64,000 nucleotides of DNA, taken from the NCBI GenBank assembly GCA_021904315.1, contig CM038908.1, positions 25,626,501 through 25,690,500 of the forward strand. The letters run 5' to 3'. This DNA comes from Sphagnum magellanicum. Its lineage: Eukaryota; Streptophyta; Sphagnopsida; Sphagnales; Sphagnaceae. Under the pieces are notes generated by a model. It made no database searches. It had not been told where the DNA came from and saw only the letters and a list, made by a program, of their open reading frames with translations. The position numbers and the translations under genes were made by a program. Shown here piece by piece: positions 51,277 to 64,000 of this stretch. Position 1 is the stretch's first letter. Each line of letters opens with the position of its first letter.

Positions 51277-52762
51277 AAAATTGTTGAATCAACATTTTAA
51301 AAATAGAAAATCACTTTAGAAAATGACAATGTTGATTTTTTTTGCAAAATAAAAATATTTCATATTGACAATAAATTAAATAATGTGGACATGATCAATT
51401 CAGGAAATTTAATGTCCATAAAATATTACATCAGATATTGGAAACATTTTGCTTCCAAAAAGCACAGTTTAACATTAGAATTCAATACAATTAAGCTATT
51501 AAACTAAGCAAACATAATCAATGACAATTACGATGTTTATAAACTTATCATATAAATCAAATTTGGAAAAAGGAAAAGCTCATTTTCAAATTTCTATTAT
51601 TTTTCATGTTTGCTTTTTCTTTAATAAATAATTAAAATTTTCAATCTACATTTTGTTTTTCAAGTGTGTTTTGTAACCAATTGAAAATGACAACCTAGTT
51701 CCTACCAACATAGCCATTAGGGTTGTTGGAAGTTGGGAAAATAAATTTTTTCGTTAATTCTTCATCTTTTAAAACAAAAATCATACTCATTAGTAATTTT
51801 ATACTCAACATAATTATTAAAATACCAATTTATATTTTTCTGTAATTTTTTTTGTGAGTTTCAATTAATAAATGAAAAAAAATCTAAAATGGAAAAACAA
51901 ATCATTCAAATACATTGATTTTTAATCTTGAAACTTAAAAAAAATTTATCAAACCTATAAAAATAGAAATGTACACACATTTTTTCAATTCAAATATCAA
52001 ACATCATTTATCAAAAATAAATCACGTTCATCAATACAATTTTGAATCCTCATTACACATACAATAATATCTAATTGTTCGTAATGACAAATAAAAACAA
52101 CATCGATAGACACACTAGAAACAAAAAACATGCAACGAAACAAAAGATCAAAAAAAAAACAAAGGCAAGAACAAAAAATACATAAATCACAACAAATAAA
52201 ACAAGATTACATAACAAATAAAGATACAATAAACATTAAAAGAAAAAAAATCAAATAACTCAAAATATTTAAAGACATTTTAATACAACAAATATATGTT
52301 TCCTTTTCACAAATCAAAAATTTGAAAAATGAAGCCAAACCTATTGCCGAAGAATTAACAAACAACCGAAAAAATGAACATGAAGATGACCAAATTTTCA
52401 TTTGTAGAAAGACCAAAAATTAAAAAAGATTTAATAATATTAAATGACAAATATTCAAACATTTGAGCACTTGATAATAACCTTTGCGACCACTTGACAT
52501 TGTTCAACTAATGTGCATGACATTATCATGTTCATGTTCCGTAGATGGACTAATAATCTTACAAGATTTCACCATACAAAACATGATATAACTAAAGAAA
52601 AACAACTCTAAACATTACACATTGAAATGTAACAACAAAACATTTTAATCATGATCAAAGAAGATTTAATCAATAACATAATTGATAATTGTATTATTAA
52701 TTACTAACATGAAAATATTCAATTAACCATAAATGGTGAAAACTTCCTTTTAAATCCTTTAG

Positions 52763-53678
52763 TGACACATCCCCAAGCTCCTTAATGGACTAAAAGGTGA
52801 GTCCAAACTGAAGGCAGTTGAAAAACAAGGAGTTAGGGCACACTCCATGGTTCGTAGCACTTTGAAGGGTAAAGGGGTGTGTTGGAGCTTTGAGATGGGA
52901 CTAAGAAGATTCACAAACATCAATTACTCACACGAACCTGCACAAAATCAACACAAGGTGGTTAGTGCATAATTGGAACACTTTTAGTGTTAAGACGAGC
53001 CACGAGCAACTCGAACTCATAAGACTCACCACAGCCTGAACTTGGGGGGAAGCCACCACCTTCCCCTTTATAGTATACTCTGTGCCTTTCCACGAGGCCC
53101 ACATCCAAATGGTTTTTTGTCAAATCCAAATGACTTGGAAATCTCGAAATTGCCAAAGTTGAGACTCCCGCAACTTTGGGGCCCCATAATTTTGTGTGTA
53201 GACCTTCGATTGAGATGAGGTCTAAAAAAAATTGTATCTCTCATCGAGAGCTTTCCAATGGTATGTTGCACACCACCTGCACGTAATGAAATCGGGGTGA
53301 TTTTTGACTTTTAGTGGTCGGGAGTCAAATTGCCAATTTGATTCCCGGTCCTTTTTTTGACCATAACTTGTGCTTCAAATGTCCAAATGGGTGATGCGAG
53401 CCAATTTTAAACATATACATTTCAATAATTTTCCAACGATATGAAGAACTCCTTGAGCCATTGCGTTTTGACCCTTGCAATCACTCTCTGAACATTTAGG
53501 AGTCCACCGGGACTCCAACTCTCAACATGGGAGTTCACTTGGGAATGTGACGGTTCTTTCCCTCACACTTTTTTGCAATCTCGGGAAACATGAGAATGTG
53601 ACTCCCAGGTTTAATCTTGGACTGCACCTTTACAAACCTTTTTGCCTTAGTTGTGAGCCCAAAGTTAGGGTTGCAACA
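52763..53678. mobile_element. Solo LTR, 916 bp, with empty site in the left copy
   Basis: Starts TGACACATCC and ends GGGTTGCAACA, that is TG...CA. The flanks are TTTAG (52,758-52,762) and CTTAG (53,679-53,683), a 5-bp target duplication with one mismatch. The left copy near 4,779 reads 'ccctttaggatgattg' without it. A TATAGTATA box follows a C-rich run near 53,070, as in LTR promoters. No second LTR or internal polyprotein is present, so unequal recombination probably removed the rest. The element is markedly less AT-rich than the surroundings. Confidence 0.85.
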
Positions 53679-56145
53679 CTTAGGATGATTGAATGACCAA
53701 CATATGATGGTTACAATGCAAATGTTATATGTTCAAAAACTACAACCATTAAAATACCATCAACACACATACACAATCATAGGAACCATACATAGATACT
53801 TATCCAATGCATATAACACATTTTCATTAGTAACAACAATTGGATCTTAGTCCAAATATACACATCCACATTAGACCTACATTACACAACATATGATTCA
53901 AACACACCAACAACGAAAAAATTACCAAATAATATCATGCAATTATTCATAAAATAATTAATGTTAAACAATTGTTATATGCATATGCAAATATCATGCA
54001 ATAATTGGATGGTTCATCCTATGGGCTTTTTAATAATATCATATGCAACTAATATAACATTTGTATTCCACCCAAAACAATCTATCCACATTATCCTAGA
54101 AATGCAATTGCCTTTCCACACAAATATAAACAACAAAAAACACATCTCCTTCCCCCAAACACATAACCATGCAGTTGGACTTCACCAATAATGTGCAGTG
54201 ACATGGAACCCAAGTATACAAAAAGTGTGGAATAGGCTTTTAAATAGTTGTGAAGAAAAAATGATATGACCAATGAAATTATTGGATCTGGTGATTTTTT
54301 AAAAAAACATTTGCTTATCTTGAGTGAACTATTATTTAAAGGTGTAATAAGGTTTGGTACGTTTGCGAAAAATTTAAATCGCCAATGGAAAATGGTAAAA
54401 AAGGATCAATATTTTCAATGTTTAACAAAATAGGGTTGTGTGTAGACCTGAAGATTTTAATTTTCAAGCCATTGGGATTCTCAGATTTGGTGATCTGAAT
54501 TTGTTTTCTTAGTCATCTTAACCGAAATAACATTTCACTATGCACATATGGGTTTCTTGTGCACTTTGTTTCTAATTTTCAGGAATTTAGAGGAAAAAAC
54601 AAATATCATTATGTATGAAGATTCATGAGCCCAAGAATCCAAGCCTATTATTCTTATGATGAAAAATAAGAATATTCTAGATTCAAACTTGACACGATGT
54701 GGATAAACATCAGTAGGTACCTAGTATAAGATATTTAATAGCCCCTACCTACCTACTCCAACTTCTACGTACCTACTAGCCATGTGTTATGGGCTTATGT
54801 GTTTAAGCCAGTAATTGTGGGCTACTAGTAAGTTAGTGTCACCAAATATAGCTCACTAAAATATAGCTTAGTCATGGTTGCCATGGTGGCCATACATCTT
54901 TGTGGATAGAATCATCCCATTTTATTGTCTTAGCAACCTTGAGACTTGTCATAAGGTTTGAAATTTCATCCTCCTGACCATGTGCATGCACAAACTAATC
55001 ACTTGGAAAATTTTACTGACCAAAATAGTATCTTGTAATCATCAAGGTCTTGGTGTTTAATAATTACTAGGGTAAAAGATGACCCTATTAGTGCACATTT
55101 TAAAACATATTTAAAAATATTCTCATGATACAAAAATATTTTCTTGGTGAAATTTAGTGTAGGTTAAAGCCCAAGGGAATGCACTTTACCAAAATAAGAA
55201 CCCCATGAGGTAAAGCTGAGTATAAACCCAAATTTGGTAAAGCAAGGTATTACAAAACATAAAGACCACTTGTTTTTTTGTTTAGAAATTGAGTGATACC
55301 TGGAAAACATCGATTAAATATTGCATTAAGAAAATGCCCATAAGTTTTTTATTGGATGTAAGAGTATCTGCAAATACACTATCAAAAAAATGAGCAGGTA
55401 TTTGCATATGTAGCATGTATCCTATCTTGGTCACAACACCCAATTTTCAAAATGTGCAAATACAATTAGTACCTAGGTGAAAATTTGTGGCCTACAAGTA
55501 ATGAATGTAATTTCAATTCATCATCTTCCATTCACCCCCATGATTGCACATTCCATTGCACTCACAAAAAAAACCTATTCTTGCATTTCATCATGTGGTT
55601 AAATTCCCTACCTATTAATCTATGGGAAATAAGAAGGTTTACAAGATAAATAACCAAGATGGAACCTTGGCAACTCAGCTATGGTTCATCCAAAACATAG
55701 TTATAACAGGTTTCCAATGGATGGTGGTGCACTTGTCATGGGTGCTCACTGCTAAGTCACATAATCCCATTTTCACTAGGTGTGTTACTATGAATTATGA
55801 GTTGATTTGTTGAAAACTTCACCAACATTTTCTATTTTAATTGGCTAATCTTTTGAATAGCCATATCATATATGTTTGATACTAAGGAGGGGAAAGAGAC
55901 AAAAGACCCAAGAAATTCATCTAAAAAGCCCATCAATTGATAATTCACAAACACATTGATTTTAGCAACCAAAAATAAATAAATACATAGAAAAAATTAG
56001 AAAAATTTGATGGTTGCATGATTTTAGAATCACTTGCCCATAAGAAGCATAAGAGTCTGTCTATGGGTGCATAGCTATAATACTTCAGGTTGAAGGAGTG
56101 TCCCTAAAGTTTGTCTACCTCTAAAAATAGACAAAAGAATTATCC

Positions 56146-56525
56146 ATAAAGTTTTTTTCATCATTGTCTACAATTATTCCTTACTCAAAAACGTGGAAAC
56201 TGGGGACAATTTGATGCAAGAGATCATTTAAATTTAATTACGTACTAAGTCAATCATTAAAGCTAACCAATCAAAAGTAGTCAATTTATAATAGAGTGAA
56301 CCTAAGTTTGGACATGTTACAAGACTCTCTCTACATGGGCTAGTAAAAGAAAATGGTTAATTTTGATTGGCTAGTTAGAAATGATTGGTTCATGTGATGA
56401 CATTTAATTAATTCTCATTCTACTTTAGCCAATGTTTCATGTTTATGTGTTCATATGGGGCAATAACTTGGACATTATATTGGATGTAATGCCCACATAC
56501 CAGATGTGAGTGGATTTTTTCATGT
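56146..56525. other. Extra block of about 380 bp in the right copy only
   Basis: Between 'tccataaag' and 'agggggcaagaacc' the right copy has about 380 bp that the left copy lacks near 7,235. I did not find clean terminal repeats or a target duplication, so it may be an insertion here or a deletion on the left. Confidence 0.5.
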
Positions 56526-58803
56526 ACTTTAGGGGGCAAGAACCACAAGTTTTGGCATAATAGGGCATCAAATGCGTAACCAATAATGAAAATTTTACAG
56601 CACGAAATAATTGGGACCCAAACTAGTTTTTCTACCAATTTTGGTGGTAAACTGAGTTTCATCATGTCTTTCTTTTTTCATGAGCGCCTCCACTTCTGTC
56701 ACATATATTTTGAATGCTCTTACCTGTACAACAACTATAATTAGTCTCAAACCTTCTGCATGAAATACAGAGTTTCAACATTTCATACTGAGATTCAATA
56801 AATTTTCCTTACTTTGTGAATACCACTGAAAGACAGGATAGGGGGGTGAAAGTAGGCCCAGATAGAAGCTGACGACAGGGTGAGTTTAAGGTCAACTCTA
56901 ATAAGCACAAGTAATCTGGTAGAAGTTAGAACCCTGCTTGTTAGTATGAAGAGCAAGTTGCAAGGTTGGAAATGTGTTGAAATGTTTGGGTTTGTGCATA
57001 TTTCATTAAAATTAAAGAAGCATATGTTGAAAGCTCCTTGAACTTTGCGTGCCCTTTGCATTGGCCAGATGCAACATTTAAGTACTAGTTCATTGAGGCA
57101 ACTCTTCAAAACAAAATTGAAGTGTTACTTGACTAAAGTGAAACTTCTTCAGGCAATTTGGGGCATGGTAGGTCACACAATCCCTTTTCAAGAATCACTA
57201 GAATCTTAATAATTCAATAAATAAATAACTAAAAATTAGCTAACTTTAATTGTGTGACACTTGCTCACTTAAAACATTTTAATGTGTCATAAATGTTTTT
57301 GGCATCTAGCATTTGTTCACATTTAGTTGGTTCATATGTGCTTCACAACATATAAAATAATGCTCATTTACTAGTCCATGTGTTTCTTACCATTAAATTT
57401 TTGGATTGAGGTGTTCAAATGTTTCAAATTAAGAATTTAAAATGTGTAATTGCTATAATTTTTATGGCATCCGATATTTGATAATAATTTATGTTTATGG
57501 TTCAAATTTGATGCATTATACCATAATTTTGTTAGTCCTATCGATTCTTACACCGTATTAATGTTATTGTGATTAAAATTAAAATTAAACTTTAATTTTC
57601 TTAAAGAATTTTGACGTGTGTACCAGATTTTAAAATTGAACCATCCTTGTGTTTATTGCAACTTGTAAAACTCATTTCTCGTTCCAAATTATTGATGATT
57701 GAATCAAAGGAAGCACATAGTCTAAAGTTAAATTTTATGAATTGAAATTATTTGTAATGTAACATTTTTTCTGAGTGCCCTTCAACGAAGGTTTTAATTT
57801 CAATTTTGTGATACAAAAAATTTGACATAATTTTCAAGCAAATTAATTCAATTTATAGTAAAAAAACAAAAAATCCGAAAAAATCCCAATTTCCCCTTCC
57901 CCCCCAGATTGATTTTTACTTTGTATAATGCACCCATTTGGAAGCACAAAACAAATGCAAACACTTGAATAATGCACAACTCAACCTCCGCTCCAAAAGG
58001 AGTACAACAAAAAATTTCACACAAATGTTCCTATTTAGTAGTGGTGTTCAATATCTTCCAAAAGAGAAGGTTTGATTCTTCAATTTGTGGAGGAGATTTT
58101 TCTCTTCACATTCAAATTTATGCAATACAACAAGGGTTTTCATGTATATCATCCATAATTGATGACTCTCATTTTTAATACATTTCCATCTATTTTTTCT
58201 TTCTCTTGATTTCGATTTCTTTTAGGGTTCTTATGGTTTACTTGTCCTTACTCCTAAATTCTAACCTTAATTTCATGCCTTGTTTTTGTTGGATTTTAAT
58301 CTTCCTAGATTGGCCTTCTATTTCATCTAATTTTTTCTTGGATTTGAACTTTCTTGAATCTTATATTTCTAGACTTCCATTCATCAAAAGTTTTTTTCTT
58401 TTCTCAGATTTCAAATTTATTGCATTTGACCTTTTGATGGGCTTTCATTTCAACAATGATATTCCCAATTTTCAGCTTTTTCTCGAACATTCATTGCCTT
58501 GATGTATTACAAAGAGATCATAAAATCAAGAAACACTTTTAATGTTGAGAAGTTTGAATTCTGTTTCTTATTTGGACCCTTGTCCTATTTGTAATATATC
58601 AGGGCAATGAATGATATAATGATATAATGTTGAATTGAACTTATTTGCACCTCTTTAATGTCTACATTTCTCAACATGACTTGAGGTGGGTATAGAAGCA
58701 TTGAAGTTAAGAGTTTTTTGAATTGTTGTCCAAGCTGAAATCCATAAGATTTCAAGCGAAACCCTACCTTTCAAATTTTGTTAGCATTCCAACATTTTGC
58801 CTT

Positions 58804-59035
58804 TCTTGATCGACATGTGACATTTGCAAACAACCTATGTCTCAATCCAAATGCAGCATTTGCAAAGCAACTTGCCTCTCAATCTACATGTGGCATTTGC
58901 AAGCAACCCGTCTCTCAATCTACATGTGATTGTGACCTCCACATTTGCAAGCAACTTGTCTGTCAAGCTCTACAAGCGATGGTAACCTCATCAGCATTTT
59001 GCAAGCAACTCATCTCTCAAGATCTATGTGTGATT
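58804..59035 (+). repeat. Degenerate repeat with core CATTTGCAAGCAAC
   Basis: At least five units of 'catttgcaa(g)caac(t/c)tgtctctcaatct', 'acatgtg' at irregular spacing of about 50-65 bp, directly after the end of the 10-kb repeat. Confidence 0.65.
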
Positions 59036-59483
59036 GTAACAACCTACAATCTGCAGCTGACCACTCTGATGCATGTACAAAACATGCTCCACAAAATCAA
59101 AGCTCCCAAGGATTGCTCAATTGGAACCCAGCCACAACCAGTTCCAGACTCAAACCTGGGGCAAGTGCAATCACTTGCGACCTGATTTGCTGCTGTTGCA
59201 GCAGAGGATGGAACTACCCAGGACTCAATCACAGCCAACCTCAACCAGACATTCGAATTGCAAAAAATTGCACAGCTGCATAACCCATTCCTTTGATTCC
59301 TGGGAGTCCTGAAGAATTATGCCAAGTATCAAGGAATGCCGCCCTGTTGTTGTCAATGCCATCAGAGAGTCTGGAGTTTGTTTACAGGCATCAAGAAGAT
59401 GGCAGGCAGGAGCTTGCATGCACATGGAGTGAGTTGTTGTTGGCTGCTGTTGCAGTGTTTGTGAAGGAGCAAGGGCGGGTTAC
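59036..59483. other. Spacer between repeat end and the RING-H2 gene
   Basis: Includes the likely 3' untranslated region of the minus-strand RING-H2 gene. The open frames here show no recognised domain. Confidence 0.4.
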
Positions 59484-61236
59484 CTAATGTTGTGTTGCAA
59501 TGGGCCTGAAGCTGCTAAAGTCCGCACAGCGAGAAGAACCCATAGTAAGCACAGGCAAAAATTGGAATGAGCATTGCTCGGGTGAGATTGTCAATGGCAA
59601 ATGTGAAGCTGAAACTCTTGACTCAAAAACTGATTCTGAATCAGCAGGGCTGCTGTGGCAGAGCATTGATCCCTCCTGCTGCAGCATCATCTGTTTCTTC
59701 TTGCTGCTTCTGATGCTGCTGAATCCCATTGAAGGCATGGGCATAATTGGCAAAGAAGAAGCTCTTAAACCTAGATCAGTGTAAGGCTTTGTCCTTGCTT
59801 CTGCTGCTGTTGCTACTGTTGTTGTGGTGGGGGATTTGTTGTCAATGCTGATTGCTTGATCTGCTCCTCCTCCTCCTGGCAGGTGCAGTTGATGCTCCTG
59901 CATGACATTGTCTGGATTGAAAGAGTCGGAGAGAACAAAAGAAAATGATTCCGTCAACCACCTCCTGCTGTTGATAGAAGGATTCTTGATGCCCCTGCTT
60001 TGGATCTGGATGTTGCTGGTGCGGCAACTACCAGGACTAGTTCTACAACTCTTCTGTTGTCGATTACTGCCCTGCAATTTGGAGCAGCTGTTGTCAGAAA
60101 CTACTGCAGCAGCATCCAAGAATCCAGAAGAACCCCATCCCCCCACTGTGAGATGACTGCTGCTGCTGCTGCTGCTGAAGTCTTCTTTTGCGACCTTCAT
60201 CAGCAGTGGATACTCGACAGATGAGCCATTCAGGGGGATTCTGCCTTGATGATGGAAGTCGTTCCCGATCTCAAGATCAGATGTAGGAGAAGAAGAAGAC
60301 TTAGTGCTGATGCAGATTGAAGACGAGCTCGCAGCAGCACTCGAGAATGGAGTAGTAGTGGCAGGAGGCAGAGGAACTGGTCGATTGACCAAAACCCAAG
60401 AGGGAGTAGCAGGAGGAGAAGGAGATGCTGCTGTTGCTGCTGCTTCCGAGGAGAGTTTGGGTGACAAGAGGATGCGGCAGACGGGACAAGTGGGTTGTTT
60501 CTGCAGCCAAGAATCCACGCAAGAAGTGTGGAAGATGTGGCCGCAGATGGGCAATTGACGAAGCACCTCGGACGCCGCATACTCCACTAAGCAGATCGGA
60601 CATCTGCTCGCAAAACAGACAAGAAGTTCTTACAACAAGAAAAAAGCTCAACAACAGTTTCTGTTGCAGCTGCCTTACAAGAAGGAAAAAGAAAGAGTGC
60701 CCACTTGCTGCAAGGAAGAAGAGAAGCAGACAACAATTTTGCATGGAAAGAAGAGACAGACGAGAAGAGTGTAGAATCCCGAGGAAAGATCAAACTGACT
60801 CACTGGCTGTTTTCTTCCTGGATCCCGACCTTGAGTTCGTTGGCTTTGATCGTTGGAAAGGCATCCAACACATCTTTCTCGATTCCCACCAACTGCTGTT
60901 TCTGCATCATCATCATCATCACCACAGCCACAAATCAACAAGCTCAGATCCAAAATAGGAACTTCGTCAGGGAGGAACAAAACCCAGAAGCAAACCAGGA
61001 AGAAAGAAGAGAGGACAATGCAGCAGGGAAAGAGAAGAGTCAGCGAGACAGAGAGAGAGCCTGACCGGAAGCTGCTGCTGCTGCTGTTGTGGAGCTTCAG
61101 GAATGATGGCCGACACTTGAACGGAGGTCAGGCGCGTCGTGCGCACATGCCTCACACGCCAGTAGCAATAGAGAAATGTGAAGGCCATAAACATGATGAC
61201 GCCGAAGGCGAAGGCGATCGGCGTCCATATCGTCAT
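59484..61236 (-). CDS. ATL-type RING-H2 E3 ubiquitin ligase, three exons, 462 residues
   Basis: Exons 61,236-61,066, 60,901-60,804 and 60,603-59,484 join in phase with GT-AG borders (171 + 98 + 1,120 nt = 462 codons plus stop). The start MTIWTPIAFAFGVIMFMAFT is a membrane anchor of about 20 residues near the N-terminus, then a basic stretch and a poly-Q run. Exon 2 encodes GIEKDVLDAFPTIKANEL, the GLD-like motif of the ATL family. Exon 3 opens inside the RING: CPICLVEYAASEVLRQLPIC, GHIFHTSCVDSWLQKQ, PTCPVCR, with all eight metal ligands in C3-H2-C3 order and the Pro before the third Cys pair typical of ATLs. The long Ser-rich C-terminal tail ends with FRPIATQH. It would act as a membrane-bound ubiquitin ligase; the substrate is unknown. 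Most ATL genes lack introns, so the two introns are notable. Confidence 0.88.
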
Positions 61237-61925
61237 GCTGCTGCTTCTTCTTCTTCTTCCTGAGCTCCTCTCCACTTCTTCGGATCTTCCGATCTTGCGC
61301 ACAAGAGTGCAGAATTCCCCCTTGCTTCTTATTCTCTTTCTTCAAGCTGCTTCTTCTTCCCAAATCTGGCCTCTCTGCAAACTGATCGTCCAACAGAAGA
61401 AGAAAGATGCAGCCAGCAACTTCATGCTACGACCAGAAAAAAACAACAAATTTTCCTTGCTCATGCACGAACAACATCATCAAACAAAATCTTGCTCGCA
61501 ATTGAAGCATCACAACAACAACAAAAAGAAAGCAATCACTGCAAAAGAAAATCCAACTCAACAAATCTGCTGTTACGAAAAAGGAAAGATGGATTGCAAG
61601 GCTCTCGATCTCAGATCTCTTCGAGCTGAGCTGAGCTTCTCTTTCTCTTGATTGCTCTCTTCTTCTTCTTCTTCTTCTTCTTCTTGCCTTCTTTGGGGAA
61701 TCCACAGACAAAAAAGCCCTCGATACACTGACAACAGCTGCCAAGATTATTCTCAGCTCAAATGTGCATCAACAACACTGTTTCTTCTTCCCCTCTTGGT
61801 CTACAACCAAAACCAATCAACAATTTCTCTTCCTCCTCCTCCTCTTCCTCCTCTTTCTTCTTCTTCTTCCGCTCCTTTCTTGCACATGAAAGCAGATTTA
61901 TGAGTATTGGCAGCAATTAATTTGC
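61237..61925. promoter_or_regulatory. 5' region of the RING-H2 gene with CT/CTT microsatellites
   Basis: Pyrimidine-rich on the plus strand (GA-rich in the transcript): (CTT)n near 61,242-61,260 and 61,660-61,683, (TCC)n near 61,828-61,860, (TTC)n to 61,868. Long GA/CT tracts in 5' leaders and core promoters are common in plant genes. No TATA box or start site could be fixed. Confidence 0.4.
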
Positions 61926-62761
61926 TTGTGAAATTCCTGTGAGATCCATCAATTGGGTATACAGCAAGCAACAGGAGGACATTGCATTCTCTACCCGTGC
62001 ATGTAATTACAATAATGAGAGAGAGAAAAGTTGCTTGGATCGCTTGCTGGATTTCTCACTCACTCAGAATATGTAACAGCTCCTACAAACTTCATGATTC
62101 AGCACAAAATCTTCTGCGTTCAAACTAGTGCTGGCTGATGCTTGCAGACTTGCATACATCATGTGCCAGAAATACTACCCCACCCAACCCTTCTCTTTCT
62201 TTTCACAAACAATTTCTGAACAGACCCATGAGATTGTTTTGCTCACCCAACCCATTTCAAATACAAACCCAGAAACTTGCACCATCACCAACACCTTCAA
62301 CACCCATCACAAATACCATCACGACCATTGCCAACACCATCAACGACACCATTACCACCCATCACCGCCATCAACAAGACCACCATTGCCACCATCAACA
62401 ACACCATTACCAGCACCACCCATCACCAAAACCATCAACAAAAACACCATCAACAACACCATCGACAGCATCACCGACCATGAGCAATGCTGGAAGTGTG
62501 TAGCCTATTAAGAAAATTCAAATCAATCCCCATTTGAGCCACCATCAAAACCCTCATATCTATGGATGGATTCATGGATGATTCATTGATGATTTTAATT
62601 TTAATTTTAATTTCTATGGTTCCCACCCAGGAATGCAATGAGCTTGGTAGGTTGATCACCCATCTTCCCCATCAGGTTGAATCTGATGTTTTTTCAGGAA
62701 CTATTGTTGAAGTCCAAAACAAGTCCATTCCCAATGTATTGGATTTTGTGTATTCTATTTT
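61926..62761. other. Intergenic, with a CAC/CAT-rich simple-sequence stretch
   Basis: 62,275-62,480 is a degenerate 'caccatcaccaacacc' repeat that keeps three + frames open as His/Thr/Pro/Gln-rich strings; no protein is inferred. 62,562-62,786 is a 74-codon frame starting with ATG (MDGFMDDSLM), without a recognised domain, and it runs into the transposon terminus at 62,762. Confidence 0.5.
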
Positions 62762-63281
62762 GGCCAGTGTGAACAAGCACCGATGACCAGCACCCCATCC
62801 ACTGGATGTCCATTATCACTCGGTTCTGGATGAACCTTCAACTGAGTTAATAATAATAATATCTGATTTCACCTTAATATGCCATTTCATTCCCTAAGAA
62901 GTAAGTGTTATATATAGGGAGGAAAATAGATGGACTAGTACATAAGGTAAAGGTAGATGGTTTATACATAGGTAAAGCCTTTTTTTTACTACCTACCTAC
63001 AAAGTGTACTATATATGAGTAGAAAAATTCTATTTTTCGACTTGTCTTAGGCGATTAAAAATGTTCTTTGCAATTTTTTTCATAAAAAATAATTACAAAA
63101 AAAAATTTTAATTGCCTAAGACAATTTGAAGAATGAGGTTTTTTTTCTAGGTAGTTAAAAAAAATAATTGAGCTCTGAACTGTGGTTAGCTAAAGAACTA
63201 AAACTCAACAGAAAATTATTTCCTAATCACTTTTCATCCATCTTGCATGGTGTGCTGATGAGTGTTGGTTTTACTCTAGCC
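62762..63281. mobile_element. MITE-like TIR element, about 520 bp
   Basis: The left end is GGCCAGTGTGAACAAGCACC with 'gaccagcaccccatcc'. The right end, read inward, is GGCTAGAGTAAAACCAACAC with 'tcatcagcacaccatgcaag'. Both belong to the same terminal-repeat family as 8,831, 24,663 and, more distantly, MULE A/B. The interior has 'actacctacctac' text as in the others and an A/T-rich part. The flanking nine bases (TTCTATTTT and TTGTTTACA) do not match, so the insertion footprint is lost or the ends are slightly misplaced. Confidence 0.55.
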
Positions 63282-64000
63282 TTGTTTACATACCTACTGC
63301 ACGAAGCACTAAGAAAAAAATTCCTTGATGTATTTGGAGCCTAAGGCAGCTTATATCCATGAATATCTTCCCGGAAAAGAGATGAGATATTATGCCTAGT
63401 AAGGAACAAGGGCAAGGAGAAAAGCACACATAATTGAAAAAAAAATGGAAAACATGAAATCCAAAAATAACAGGATGCTCAATTATGGAGAACTCCAATG
63501 AGGAGAGATGCTACTACACTATCAATAGGGGCTAATCCTCACAAAGAAACAACAAATTATTTATAAGTTATATATTGCTCTCAGTATGATTCTGGGTACA
63601 ATTCTCACTGAGAATTTGATGTTGAATTGCAAGTCTATAGTAGCATCCAAGCAGACTCTAACATTAATAGTTAAAAGAGCTGTGATCCCAATGGAATAAT
63701 TGGACACATACCCAAGCAAGCTGACCTATTCCGTTAGATCATAATTTTTCTGGTGTATGTTCAGATGTATATATATATAGCTACAGATTTGAAGGAAGAC
63801 TTGTTAAACACAAAGTGCTATTGATTCAACATTTTATGTACAGATTGAAACCCTATCTTTAGCTCTCAATCAAGTGGCAACTGGACAATTGTGCTTCTTA
63901 TGGGTTTTAGGGTTTAGGTGAGCAAGGGGAAGGAGCTTGTAATTAAAACCCCAAGTTTTTTTTTTTTTTTTTTTTCCCTTTAATTTTCTATGTTTTTTTC
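63282..64000. other. AT-rich intergenic end of the window
   Basis: No gene seen. A poly-T run of about 20 bases lies at 63,957-63,975 and one 'gggtttagggttta'-like telomeric remnant near 63,905. Confidence 0.5.

Larger units (their letters stand above)
48321..58803. repeat. 10-kb segmental duplication, right copy
   Basis: Direct counterpart of 1-10,386 at 48-kb distance. The order of all shared blocks is kept. Copy-specific features are the replaced block 48,803-49,580, the solo LTR 52,763-53,678 and an extra block at about 56,146-56,525 (absent near 7,235). Homology ends at 'ccaacattttg' (about 58,799). Outside the kinase exon I see no gene; AT-rich non-coding DNA fills 49,580-52,760 and 53,680-58,800. 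Confidence 0.93.

Noticed and set aside
62128..62511. His/Thr/Pro-rich protein at the CAC/CAT repeat
   Set aside because: Three overlapping frames are open at once because of simple-sequence composition; there is no supporting structure.

Overview
The window looks like nuclear DNA of a land plant. It is AT-rich with long intergenic spaces, has split genes with GT-AG introns, TTTAGGG-type telomere-like runs, and fragments of plant genes (phytoene desaturase, CLASP, an MHK-type kinase, a Dus2-type tRNA dihydrouridine synthase). The one large gene is a TORNADO1-like LRR-ROC-COR protein, a family I associate with expansion in seed-free plants. A bryophyte, lycophyte or fern is my best guess, but this is inference. 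Most of the window is repeats and mobile elements; only two loci look like complete genes.

Layout. 1-10,386 and 48,321-58,803 are two direct copies of a segmental duplication of about 10 kb, the left one cut by the window edge. Comparing the copies exposes young insertions: a Helitron (1,611-2,222) in the left copy and a solo LTR (52,763-53,678) in the right. 10,870-24,162 is an L1-type LINE broken up by two large Mutator-like (MULE) elements in opposite orientation (A 11,449-18,185; B 18,894-24,162). The LINE piece between them is inverted, and a 9-bp target duplication is still readable. MULE A carries a C2H2 zinc-finger gene with one premature stop; MULE B keeps only the tail of it. 24,163-33,896 is a tandem duplication of about 5 kb with a 67/68-bp minisatellite, a hAT-type MITE (26,805-27,309) in copy 1 only and a Helitron (30,811-31,641) in copy 2 only. 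Copy 2 runs into the upstream region of the ROCO gene.

Genes. 34,157-39,194 (+) is the LRR-ROC-COR gene, three exons. The G1 P-loop codon is split by intron 1, and a single in-frame TAA separates the main body from a family-typical C-terminal part. 40,029-48,657 is a mosaic of fragments of four unrelated host genes with introns retained: Dus2-like (+), CLASP-like (+), phytoene desaturase (-), MHK-like kinase (-). This resembles gene-fragment capture by a Helitron or Pack-MULE, or a very rearranged segment. 59,484-61,236 (-) is an apparently intact ATL-type RING-H2 E3 ligase gene with two introns.

No tRNA, rRNA, CRISPR or prokaryotic feature was seen. Pathway cooperation between genes cannot be argued here; the organisation reflects transposition and duplication.
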